DNA of 64,000 nt, from assembly GCF_014174255.1 (NCBI RefSeq), contig NZ_JABEQJ010000016.1, positions 1 through 64,000 of the forward strand. The letters are read 5' to 3'. The stretch's first letter is position 1, and each line of letters opens with the position of its first letter. This document shows positions 16,987-25,521 of this stretch, piece after piece. This DNA comes from Gluconacetobacter sacchari. Lineage in GTDB: Bacteria; Pseudomonadota; Alphaproteobacteria; Acetobacterales; Acetobacteraceae. The position numbers and the translations under genes are program-made. The notes beneath the pieces are model-generated. The model worked only from the letters and a program-made list of their open reading frames with translations. It was not told the DNA's origin and did not search any database.

Positions 16987-19761
16987 ATGAACGCCGTAGA
17001 AATTGAAGAAGCCGTATCTGCGCTGGCGGAGCAACCTTTTGATGCGGAAGAATTTCCTTACCTTTTCCTTCTGGCCTTCGGCAATAAAGACACCACCATC
17101 AAGCGTCTCCGGGCCACCAAAGGCTCGACCAATGCCTCTGACATCCCAGGCGCCGTTCTCCAGCGGAATAACATCCATATTGCGACCTGCCCGCCCGGTG
17201 AGGTAACGCGGACTTTGACCGCCCTCCGGGATAGCCCAGCCACGTCGAAGGCCAAGGCCAAGTTCATCCTGGCGACGGACGGTGAGACCTTCGAGGCGGA
17301 GGAATTGGATACAGGTGAGACCGTCGCCTGTGCCTATACGGACTTCCCGAATCATTTCGGCGCGTTCCTGCCCTTAGCCGGCATCACGACGGTCAAACAA
17401 ATCCGCGAAAGTTCGTTCGATATTCGCGCGACCAGCAAGCTGAACCGGCTGTATGTCGAATTGCTGAAGGACAATCCCGACTGGGGGACTGCTGACCGCC
17501 GCCATGACATGAACCATTTCATGGCTCGCCTGATCTTCTGCTTCTTTGCTGAAGACACGGATATTTTCCAGGATGGTCACTCTTTCACGAACACGGTCGA
17601 TACAATGACCGAGCGAGATTCGTCTAACACCCATGAAGTGATTGGCGAACTGTTCCGTGCAATGAATACCCCTACGGCAGAGCGAAAGAAAGCGGGCATT
17701 GCTCGTTACGCCGATCGGTTCCCATACGTTAATGGCGGCCTATTTTCGGGCAGCCCTGAAGTGCCGCGTTTCAGTAAGATCGCTCGATCCTATCTTATCC
17801 ATATCGGCGCCCTCGACTGGACGAAAATCAACCCGGACATCTTCGGGTCTATGATCCAGGCCGTGGCAGATGATGAGGAACGTGGCGCTCTTGGTATGCA
17901 CTATACGAGCGTTCCCAACATCCTCAAGGTGCTGAATCCTCTCTTTCTTGATGACCTGAGGGCACGACTAGATGAGGCCGGCGACAATGCCCGGATGCTC
18001 CTGAACCTACGCAAGCGTATGGCAAGGATCAGGGTGTTCGACCCGGCCTGTGGCAGCGGAAATTTCCTTGTTATCGCTTATAAGGAAATGCGGGCAATCG
18101 AGGCTGAGATCAACAGTCGTCGCGGGGAAGCCGATCGTCCTTCAGAGATTCCCCTGACTAATTTGCGTGGAATAGAACTACGAGATTTCCCGGCTGAGAT
18201 TGCGCGGCTTGCGCTCATTATCGCGGAATTCCAATGCGATGTCCTATATCGTGGTCAGAAGCTGGCCTTGGCCGAATTCCTTCCTTTGAACGCAGAAAAC
18301 TGGATTACCTGTGGGAATGCTCTTCGCTTGGACTGGTTGAGTATATGTCCGCCGACGGGAACCGGAGTGAAACACAGCGCAGATGATCTATTTCATTCTC
18401 CGTTAGATCAGCCGCAAATCGATTTCGAGAACGAGGGTGGAGAAACCTATATCTGTGGGAATCCGCCTTATAAAGGTAGTAAATGGCAGAATGAGAAACA
18501 AAAAATCGAGTTGGCAAATGCTTGGGTAAAATTTCCACATCTCGCCAAGATTACAGACTACGTTTCTGGTTGGATCGCTCGCTATTTGGATTACGCAGAA
18601 AAGGTTCCCGATGCTGTCGCTGCGTTCGTGACTACGAACAGCATCTGTCAGGGCCAACAAGCCTCCGAAATTTGGCCCGTAGCTTTTGCTCGTGGCATCG
18701 AAATTCGCTTCGCCCACACCCCGTTCCATTGGAGCAATCTTGCCAGTCATAACGCGGGCGTTACCGTTATAATTATTGGACTTGGCTGTAAGTCGACCAA
18801 GTCAAAGCAACTTTTTGACGATTCAAGCCTTGTCCGTGACTGTAATACGATCGGCCCGTATCTCGTGCCTAACAGGGACGATGTCGTGCAGAAGGCAACT
18901 GACCCAATCGGACGACAATCAATAATGCTATTCGGCAACATGCCGCGTGATGGCGGTCATCTCTTTCTTAGCACAGATGAAGCCGATGACCTCAGACGGA
19001 ATCCACAGACAAGCGCTTATGTTAAGCGATTCGTAGGTGCCGAGGAGTTGATTCATGGCAAGCAGAGATATTGTCTCTGGATCAATGATGAAGATGCTGT
19101 TACGGCAAAAAAAAGTGCGTTTATTGCCGATAGATTGGCGCTTGTTGCCAAAAACAGATTGCAGTCACAGGCGGGTTCAACAAGGGATTTTGCGAAACGA
19201 CCATATAGGTTTGTTCAGATCGGTGGCGTTGCTAAAAAGAACGCGATATTTGTGGCTGGAATCAGTTCTGAGAACCGAGAATATTTACCCTGCGATTATC
19301 TACCTTCAGAATATATTGCATCTAATAAATGCTTTGCCCTGTATGATGCCCCGCTATGGAATATGGCGCTTGTCGCGTCGCGCCTCCATTGGGTATGGAT
19401 TGGCACGGTTTGCGTGCGGATGCGGAACGATTTTTCCTATTCCAACACGCTGGGCTGGAATACCTTCCCCGTTCCCGCTCTGACCGACAAGATGAAAACC
19501 GACCTGACCCGCTGTGCTGAAGACATCCTGTTGGCACGCGAGGCGCATTTCCCCGCCACCATTGCGGAACTGTATGACCCCGAAAAAATGCCCGCCGATT
19601 TGAGAGAGGCGCACGACCGCAATGACGAAGTGCTGGAGCGCATCTACATTGGCCGACGTTTTCGCAATGATACGGAGCGACTGGAAAAACTGTTCGATCT
19701 CTATACCAAAATGACCGCCAGAACCGGATCGAAAAATAAGAAAAAGGCAGGGGCGGTATGA
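16987..19761 (+). CDS. MmeI-like adenine-specific DNA methyltransferase, first gene of a defence operon
   Basis: A 924-residue class I SAM-dependent N6-adenine methyltransferase. The SAM-binding motif FDPACGSGNF is at residues 351-360 and the catalytic motif NPPY at 492-495. Before it comes an MmeI-type helical spacer containing LIFCFFAEDTDIF, FPYVNGGLFSG and a GMHYTSVPNILKVL stretch. A long target-recognition region follows NPPY. MmeI enzymes carry a PD-ExK nuclease at the N-terminus; here the first 120 residues (AFGNKDTTIKRLRATKGS and on) show no clear nuclease motif, so the protein may only methylate. It starts a four-gene operon and its stop overlaps the next start (ATGA). Its GC content is lower than that of the mob genes. 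Methylation probably marks self DNA. Confidence 0.88.
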   Translation: MNAVEIEEAVSALAEQPFDAEEFPYLFLLAFGNKDTTIKRLRATKGSTNASDIPGAVLQRNNIHIATCPPGEVTRTLTALRDSPATSKAKAKFILATDGETFEAEELDTGETVACAYTDFPNHFGAFLPLAGITTVKQIRESSFDIRATSKLNRLYVELLKDNPDWGTADRRHDMNHFMARLIFCFFAEDTDIFQDGHSFTNTVDTMTERDSSNTHEVIGELFRAMNTPTAERKKAGIARYADRFPYVNGGLFSGSPEVPRFSKIARSYLIHIGALDWTKINPDIFGSMIQAVADDEERGALGMHYTSVPNILKVLNPLFLDDLRARLDEAGDNARMLLNLRKRMARIRVFDPACGSGNFLVIAYKEMRAIEAEINSRRGEADRPSEIPLTNLRGIELRDFPAEIARLALIIAEFQCDVLYRGQKLALAEFLPLNAENWITCGNALRLDWLSICPPTGTGVKHSADDLFHSPLDQPQIDFENEGGETYICGNPPYKGSKWQNEKQKIELANAWVKFPHLAKITDYVSGWIARYLDYAEKVPDAVAAFVTTNSICQGQQASEIWPVAFARGIEIRFAHTPFHWSNLASHNAGVTVIIIGLGCKSTKSKQLFDDSSLVRDCNTIGPYLVPNRDDVVQKATDPIGRQSIMLFGNMPRDGGHLFLSTDEADDLRRNPQTSAYVKRFVGAEELIHGKQRYCLWINDEDAVTAKKSAFIADRLALVAKNRLQSQAGSTRDFAKRPYRFVQIGGVAKKNAIFVAGISSENREYLPCDYLPSEYIASNKCFALYDAPLWNMALVASRLHWVWIGTVCVRMRNDFSYSNTLGWNTFPVPALTDKMKTDLTRCAEDILLAREAHFPATIAELYDPEKMPADLREAHDRNDEVLERIYIGRRFRNDTERLEKLFDLYTKMTARTGSKNKKKAGAV

Positions 19762-20591
19762 GCGCTATTACAGAGATCGACAAAAGATACCTTGAAAAAA
19801 TTCTTGGGATGCAGAGCGGTTACGTTCTGGATTATTCAGACACAACATTTCAGGAGTTTTTTACCCGTTACGGGATTGAGATTCATAGTCAAAAGTATCA
19901 GACGTATGGTTCATCAAAAGCCAGAAAAATGCGGGCCTTCTGGGAGAAAGAGCCTAACGCCATTGTCGGCCAAGTGCTTGATGAAATGTTAGGCGTCTAT
20001 GAGGTAAATTGTCTCCTAAACGGCAATCAACCTGATGCAGTCATTCTCGAACAATCCCGAAAGGTAGTCGCACGTCTGACCGGAAAACCCCTTGCCGCTA
20101 AAACTATGAGCGCTGAAGAAACCTTTCTTCAAAGTGAATTTTCCATCCCAAACCTCCAGAAACTCCCGGTTGAAGGAGCGGTCGCATCCATCATCGAATG
20201 TCGGTTAAAAGAAGCGCAAGCGACAATGTCTGCAAAAGCGTATCTTTCCACAATTTTTCTATGCGGTAGCGTGCTGGAAGCCGTTCTTCTCGGGGCCGCG
20301 CAGAAAGAGCCAGCACGATTTAATCGTTCACCTTCCTGTCCCAAAACCACCGAGGGCAAGCCCAAGCTATTTCATGACTGGACGCTCAGCCAGTTGATAG
20401 ATGTCTCATGTGAAATAGGATTACTGAAGCCAGACGTGCAGAAATTTAGTCATGGTCTTCGTGATTTTCGAAATTACATCCATCCATACGCGCAAATGTT
20501 ATCGCGCTTCTCGCCAGATAAACACACTGCGACACTTTGCTTCCAAACATTAAAGGCAGCATTGGCTAGTGTCGCAGGAGAGAGAGCATGA
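19758..20591 (+). CDS. AbiJ-NTD-like / HEPN-like protein inside the methyltransferase operon
   Basis: A 277-residue protein with two visible parts. The N-terminus (about residues 8-60: LGMQSGYVLDYSDTTFQEFF, then SSKARKMRAFWE) matches the pattern of the AbiJ N-terminal domain family, found at the front of many abortive-infection effectors. The C-terminal half (about 150-270) is helical and has LRDFRNYIHPY at 234-244. R235 to H242 gives the Rx4-6H spacing of HEPN ribonucleases, with an additional R-N pair in between. I infer a possible RNA-cleaving or signalling role on infection. The gene overlaps its neighbours by 4 bp on both sides, so it is fully embedded in the operon rather than an unrelated insertion. 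No enzymatic function is proven. Confidence 0.6.
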   Translation: MSAITEIDKRYLEKILGMQSGYVLDYSDTTFQEFFTRYGIEIHSQKYQTYGSSKARKMRAFWEKEPNAIVGQVLDEMLGVYEVNCLLNGNQPDAVILEQSRKVVARLTGKPLAAKTMSAEETFLQSEFSIPNLQKLPVEGAVASIIECRLKEAQATMSAKAYLSTIFLCGSVLEAVLLGAAQKEPARFNRSPSCPKTTEGKPKLFHDWTLSQLIDVSCEIGLLKPDVQKFSHGLRDFRNYIHPYAQMLSRFSPDKHTATLCFQTLKAALASVAGERA

Positions 20592-22642
20592 CCCAAAAAA
20601 TCCAATCCGTCCCTTCCGTCTCTGTCTCTTACGCGGCCAATGGCAGTTCAACCAAGGCCAATGCCATGGGGATGCGACCCATGCAGGAACGCGCCTATGA
20701 AAAGCGTGGCGAACAATATCTTCTCATCAAGTCTCCTCCAGCTTCGGGCAAAAGCCGGGCGCTTATGTTTATCGCCCTCGATAAGCTGGCAAATCAGGGA
20801 CTGAAGCAGGCCATTATCGTCGTGCCTGAAAGAAGCATTGGCGCAAGTTTCCATGACGAGCCTTTGACCCAGTTCGGCTTCTGGGAAGACTGGCACGTAG
20901 AACCCAGAAGAAACCTGTGTGACGCAGCCGGCGGTGATAATGGGGGCAAGGTCAATTCGGTCGAAGCGTTCCTGAAGAGTGACGACAAGGTGCTGGTCTG
21001 CACGCACGCCACCTTCCGCTTCGCCGTGGACAGGTTCGGTGTAGAGGCTTTCGACGATCGTCTTATTGCCGTCGATGAGTTCCATCACGTCTCGTCAGAT
21101 TCAGACAACAAACTAGGTCATCATCTCGGTGCGTTCATTGCCCGCGACAAAGTCCACATCGTCGCCATGACCGGCTCATATTTCCGGGGTGACGCAGTCG
21201 ATGTCTTGTCACCACAGGACGAGGCCAAGTTTGATACCGTAACCTATACCTATTACGAGCAGTTAAACGGCTATCGATACCTCAAGCATCTCGACATCGG
21301 CTATTTCTTCTATTCCGGGTCTTACGCCGAAGACATCCTGAAGGTTCTTGACCCAAATCAAAAAACCATCATTCACATCCCCAGCGTCAATTCGCGCGAA
21401 AGCACGAAAGATAAAATGAAGGAAGTGGAGCATATCATTGAAAATCTGGGCGACTGGCAGGGGGCTGACCCTGTTACCGGCTTTCAGTTGGTAAAAACGG
21501 AAGACGGCCGGACGTTGCGGATCGCTGATCTGGTGGACGATGACAAGAACAAGCGTGACCGCGTGTCCACCGCATTGAAAGACCCAACCCAGAAGAACAA
21601 CCGCGACCATGTGGACATCATCATTGCCCTGGGCATGGCCAAGGAGGGCTTTGACTGGATTTGGTGCGAACATGCGCTCACCGTTGGCTATCGATCCAGC
21701 CTGACCGAGATTATCCAGATCATAGGACGCGCTACCCGCGATGCGCCAGGGAAAACCCGCGCTCGCTTTACAAACCTTATCGCCGAGCCGGATGCGTCGG
21801 AACAGGCCGTAACCGAGGCCGTGAACGATACCCTTAAAGCCATTGCCGCCAGTCTGCTGATGGAACAGGTTCTCGCCCCCCGCTTCGAATTCAGATCGAA
21901 AGCGTCAACCAATGAACCGACTGACGGTTTCGATTATGGTGACGAAGGCTACCAACCTGATAAATGCAATGTCGGCTTCAACGAAGAAAAAGGTAAATTC
22001 CAGATCGAAATTAAAGGTCTGGCGGAACCCAAAAGCGAAGAAGCAACCCGCATCTGCGAAGAAGACCTGAACGAAGTCATCACGGCCTTCGTGCAAGACA
22101 AGACCGCTCTTGAGCGTGGGCTTTTCGACAAAGAACTCGTTCCGGAGGAATTGACGATCTCCCGCATGGGGAAAATCATCAAAGACAAATATCCCGAACT
22201 GGATGAGGAAGATCAGGAAGCCGTTCGACAGCACGCCATCGCGGCTCTAAACTTGACACAACAGGCGGCCCATATTGCGACGAGTGGCGATGGAGAGCCA
22301 GGAGCCAACACGGCCCTGATCGATGGCGTGCGTAAATTCGCAATGGACGTGCGAGAACTCGACATTGATCTGATCGATCGCATCAATCCGTTTGGTGAGG
22401 CTTATTCCATTCTGGCTAAAGCCATGAGCGAAGAGAGTCTGAAGCAGGTTGCGGCCGTAATCGGTGCCAAACGTGCGACGATGACATTGGAAGAAGCGCG
22501 TGTTTTATCTAAACGAGCGCTGAAGTTCATGCAGGAACGTGGCCGGCTCCCCTCCATAACCTCGACCGACCCCTGGGAGAAAAGCATGGCCGAGGGCGTT
22601 GCGTTCCTTGCTCGCATGAAGGCGGAGGCGGCTCGTGGCTAA
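20588..22642 (+). CDS. DEAD/DEAH-like superfamily 2 helicase of the defence operon
   Basis: A 684-residue SF2 helicase. The P-loop PPASGKS is at residues 50-56, the Walker B DEFH at 163-166, motif III MTGS at 193-196 and motif VI QIIGRATR at 376-383. It resembles the Res-type helicases of restriction systems and would translocate on DNA. The C-terminal 150 residues have no named domain, but they end with a short element, F-x4-G-R-x-P at 647-655 followed by E664, like that of helicase-associated modules. The GIY-YIG partner has the same element at its N-terminus. Start and stop overlap the neighbouring genes by 4 and 8 bp. Confidence 0.85.
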   Translation: MTQKIQSVPSVSVSYAANGSSTKANAMGMRPMQERAYEKRGEQYLLIKSPPASGKSRALMFIALDKLANQGLKQAIIVVPERSIGASFHDEPLTQFGFWEDWHVEPRRNLCDAAGGDNGGKVNSVEAFLKSDDKVLVCTHATFRFAVDRFGVEAFDDRLIAVDEFHHVSSDSDNKLGHHLGAFIARDKVHIVAMTGSYFRGDAVDVLSPQDEAKFDTVTYTYYEQLNGYRYLKHLDIGYFFYSGSYAEDILKVLDPNQKTIIHIPSVNSRESTKDKMKEVEHIIENLGDWQGADPVTGFQLVKTEDGRTLRIADLVDDDKNKRDRVSTALKDPTQKNNRDHVDIIIALGMAKEGFDWIWCEHALTVGYRSSLTEIIQIIGRATRDAPGKTRARFTNLIAEPDASEQAVTEAVNDTLKAIAASLLMEQVLAPRFEFRSKASTNEPTDGFDYGDEGYQPDKCNVGFNEEKGKFQIEIKGLAEPKSEEATRICEEDLNEVITAFVQDKTALERGLFDKELVPEELTISRMGKIIKDKYPELDEEDQEAVRQHAIAALNLTQQAAHIATSGDGEPGANTALIDGVRKFAMDVRELDIDLIDRINPFGEAYSILAKAMSEESLKQVAAVIGAKRATMTLEEARVLSKRALKFMQERGRLPSITSTDPWEKSMAEGVAFLARMKAEAARG

Positions 22643-23840
22643 AGGTTTTACCGACGAGGACGATGCGCTCCTGTCAGCGCTGGGCGTTGAAGTCGAGACA
22701 AAGAAAGAAGGCTCCCGAACTCCAAAAGAAGAGCGCATTATAGCTGGGTTTGAGGAAATCCAGCGGTTCGTGGACAAACACGGACGCTCCCCTCGTCATG
22801 GGGAAAATCACGACATTTTCGAGCGTCTATATGCAGTCCGCCTCGATCGGCTTCGCTCGCAACCCGATTGCATGGCATTGCTTCTGCCTATGGATCATCA
22901 GGGTATTCTCTCCAATGCCGTTGTCATTGAAGAGATCGATGAAAACATTAGCGACGATGAACTGCTTTCCATGCTTGGCGTGGCCAGCATCGAGCAGAAT
23001 TCAATCACTGACCTGCGCCACGTCCGCTCCGCAGCAGAAAAGCGGGCAGCCGAGGAAATCGCCAACCGGGAGCGCTGTGAGGATTTCGAGACTTTCAAGC
23101 CGATATTCAACGCAGTCCAGAAAGACATCGAGATCGGGACGCGCATTACACGCCCTATCAGGAAGGAAGCCGGCCTCCTGAAAACTGACATTAGACCGGG
23201 AGAATTTTTTATTCTCGGTGGTCAGACAGCATATGTTGCCGAGATTGGTGAGACCTTCAGAGCGCCCAATGGTGAGAGTGATGCGCGTCTCCGCGTCATT
23301 TATTCCAATGGAACAGAAAGCAATATCCTGCTTCGCTCCCTTCAGCGTGCGCTTTATAAAGATGAAGCCAGCCGCCGAGTGTCCGAACCCAGTGCCGGGC
23401 CATTATTCGCCGGAGAAAACGACGAAGACGATCTAGCCAGTGGCACCATTTATGTTCTCCAGAGCAAGTCGGATAACTCTATCGTCGCTGCTAACCGAGA
23501 CCTTATTCACAAAATCGGCGTAACGGGCGGAGATGTTGCCAAACGCATAGCCAATGCGAAAATCGACCCGACTTTCCTGCTGGCCGATGTGGAGGTCATT
23601 GCGACCTACAAGCTGTTCAACATCAGCCGCACCAAACTCGAAAAAATAATCCATCGCATCTTCGATCCAGCCCGACTGGATATCCAGATCGAAGACAGGT
23701 TCGGCAACTTCGTCATCCCGCGCGAGTGGTTTCTTGTGCCACTGTTTGTGATTAATGAGGCAGTGGAGAAGATCAAGGACGGTACAATTACTGGCTATGT
23801 TTATGAACCGCTAACAGCTCAACTTGTGTTGCAGGCTTAA
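22635..23840 (+). CDS. GIY-YIG nuclease (T5orf172 type), last gene of the defence operon
   Basis: A 401-residue protein ending in a GIY-YIG endonuclease domain of the T5orf172 kind: TIYVLQ at 270-275, HKIGVT at 291-296, R303, catalytic Glu probably E335, and GNFVIPREWF at 356-365. The N-terminus holds F-x4-G-R-x-P at 45-53, matching the helicase C-terminus. The motif DD-x-LLS-x-LGV occurs twice (9-18 and 106-115), which points to an internal duplication. A middle region (186-250) with DARLRVIYSNGTESNILLRS is conserved-looking but unnamed. It starts with GTG, overlapping the helicase stop by 8 bp. I infer that it supplies the cutting activity for the operon, since the methyltransferase lacks a visible nuclease. 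Confidence 0.82.
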   Translation: MAKGFTDEDDALLSALGVEVETKKEGSRTPKEERIIAGFEEIQRFVDKHGRSPRHGENHDIFERLYAVRLDRLRSQPDCMALLLPMDHQGILSNAVVIEEIDENISDDELLSMLGVASIEQNSITDLRHVRSAAEKRAAEEIANRERCEDFETFKPIFNAVQKDIEIGTRITRPIRKEAGLLKTDIRPGEFFILGGQTAYVAEIGETFRAPNGESDARLRVIYSNGTESNILLRSLQRALYKDEASRRVSEPSAGPLFAGENDEDDLASGTIYVLQSKSDNSIVAANRDLIHKIGVTGGDVAKRIANAKIDPTFLLADVEVIATYKLFNISRTKLEKIIHRIFDPARLDIQIEDRFGNFVIPREWFLVPLFVINEAVEKIKDGTITGYVYEPLTAQLVLQA

Positions 23841-24441
23841 TCCATGTGCCAGGTGAGAAGCCCACGCCAGGGTTTTCCATAATAAAATCAGTGATGATTT
23901 TGCCTTTTTCATTATTCTTTCTGCCGTCTTCGAAGATATTGTTCAAGGCTTTCTGAATATCTTCTAAGAGAGAATCGTAATCTATGTTAACTCTATCCCA
24001 TTCCTGTCCATTGAATATGATTCTATTTATGTGGAGGTGGTTGCCTCTATGCCAGAGCGTGAGGGTATTTTCTCTCCAGTAAGGTTTATACCGACCAGAA
24101 TTTCGCACTTTTTCGTCTGGACGCAAGCTAAGGCCGTGTACCAGTCCGCAGCGAAGGACCATGTATAACTGCTCTGGTAGGTCATTGGCTGAAACGGGCT
24201 TTTCGTATTTAATATTTCTATATTTTGGTAAACGCTCATCGAATAGCTTTCTCACAACTTGAAAAGTACTTTTCCCTGTTCGTTCAGAGTTAAGCTTTGA
24301 AACAACTTCAATAAGGCATCCTAATATAACAAAATCCCATATGCTGCCATTTAATCTATCTTCAGGTGTTTTTATGGACTGTGCTGTTCTTAATTCCATA
24401 ATCCTCTCGTTCAACCACTCTTGATATTTATTGATATCCAC
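23788..24441 (-). CDS. HEPN-like hypothetical protein, convergent with the defence operon
   Basis: A 217-residue protein of low GC that I cannot assign to a named family. The frame is open to 24606, but I chose the GTG at 24441 because it follows GAGG with a 6-base spacer and the preceding 55 residues look non-native. The core is helical. It contains LRCGLVHGLSLRPDEK, in which R-x4-H fits the catalytic spacing of HEPN domains, after an upstream WDFVILGCLIEVVSKL helix. A charged segment with DGRKNNEKGK comes late. Its last 53 bp overlap the end of the GIY-YIG gene in antisense. It may be an effector or an accessory of the neighbouring systems, but this is inference. Confidence 0.5.
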   Translation of the reverse strand: MDINKYQEWLNERIMELRTAQSIKTPEDRLNGSIWDFVILGCLIEVVSKLNSERTGKSTFQVVRKLFDERLPKYRNIKYEKPVSANDLPEQLYMVLRCGLVHGLSLRPDEKVRNSGRYKPYWRENTLTLWHRGNHLHINRIIFNGQEWDRVNIDYDSLLEDIQKALNNIFEDGRKNNEKGKIITDFIMENPGVGFSPGTWIKPATQVELLAVHKHSQ

Positions 24442-24732
24442 TTTCTTCCTCAATTTTCTTTTGGGTTCGCCGTTTCTTGGTATCTGCTGCCCGTTCGGCA
24501 ACGGCGGGTAACATGCAGAACAAAGCGTAGGAGATTTTGATGTCATATGAAATGACTTGTATCTTTGCGTTCGATGATCTGGAGGCCAATATTGCCCTTG
24601 AAGCATGTGCCGGGCTAAATCCCCCTTCGAAGGCAGGTAGTTTATCGTATTGCATATAAGGAAAGTTTTAGTTCGCTTATTGGCGAAATTATGAACTAGA
24701 CGGAAGTTTATAAGTCTGTCAAGATATCAAGC

Positions 24733-25521
24733 ATGAATATGCATTCAGGTGGAAAACTAAACCGTCTCCAGCAGGAACTCCCCGAAGGACTCCTCGCTGA
24801 TGCAGCTTGGATGGAAGCCCACGGCTATTCGTCGGCGTTGAGGAGCCAGTATGTGCGCTCCGGCTGGCTCGAAAGCCCAGCTCGTCGCGTCTATCGTCGC
24901 TCACGCACGCCGCTAAGCTGGCAGCAGGTCGTGGTTTCCCTCCAGGCGGTACTGGACCTTCCGTTGACCGTCGGCGGCCGTACCGCGCTCGAACAGCAGG
25001 GTTATGCTCATTATCTGCCGACATCGGTTCGTGAGGTTCATCTTTACGGACCGAAACCCCCACCGACCTGGCTGCCAAGTCTGCCGCTCGACGTGGCCTT
25101 TCATTGGCACAACAGCTTGCGGCTGTTTCCAAGCCACATCGATCCATCGCCCATATCAAGTCCCGCTATGGTCAATGTCGGTGGTCTGGCCCTGCCCATT
25201 CGCTATTCCAGCAAAGAGCGCGCCGTTCTCGAATTACTCGATGAACTGCCCGAGCGTGAGACCTTCCACCAAGCTGATGCTTTGATTGAAGGAATGAGCG
25301 ATTTAAGCCCGCGCCGACTGCAAGTGCTGCTTGAGGCTTGCACTAGCGTGAAGGTGAAGCGGCTCTTCCTCTTCTTCGCCGACCGCCACCGTCATGCATG
25401 GCGACCCCGGCTCGATATATCTCGCATCGATCTGGGTGCGGGTAAGCGCGTCCTTGCCAAAGGAGGAAAACTCGATCCGCATTATAACATCACCGTGCCA
25501 TCCGACTTGGGAGCTTCGTGA
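24733..25521 (+). CDS. abiEi: AbiEi-type antitoxin of a type IV toxin-antitoxin pair
   Basis: A 262-residue AbiEi-family antitoxin and repressor. The N-terminal winged-helix part (about residues 15-60, with SSALRSQYVRSGWLESPARR) would bind the promoter. The rest matches the AbiEi domain seen with AbiEii, including GGRTALEQQGYAHYLP, an SSKERAVLELLDELP segment and an LSPRRLQVLLEACTSVKVKR segment. In known AbiE systems the antitoxin counters the nucleotidyltransferase toxin and represses the operon, and the pair gives abortive infection. Its stop overlaps the toxin start (ATGA over 25518-25521), which is normal for these pairs. Confidence 0.88.
   Translation: MNMHSGGKLNRLQQELPEGLLADAAWMEAHGYSSALRSQYVRSGWLESPARRVYRRSRTPLSWQQVVVSLQAVLDLPLTVGGRTALEQQGYAHYLPTSVREVHLYGPKPPPTWLPSLPLDVAFHWHNSLRLFPSHIDPSPISSPAMVNVGGLALPIRYSSKERAVLELLDELPERETFHQADALIEGMSDLSPRRLQVLLEACTSVKVKRLFLFFADRHRHAWRPRLDISRIDLGAGKRVLAKGGKLDPHYNITVPSDLGAS

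Noticed and set aside
16987-23840. Known DISARM, BREX, Type I or Type III restriction system
   Set aside because: No DUF1998/phospholipase D pair, PglZ, BrxC, HsdS or Mod/Res pair is present. The gene set does not match these systems.
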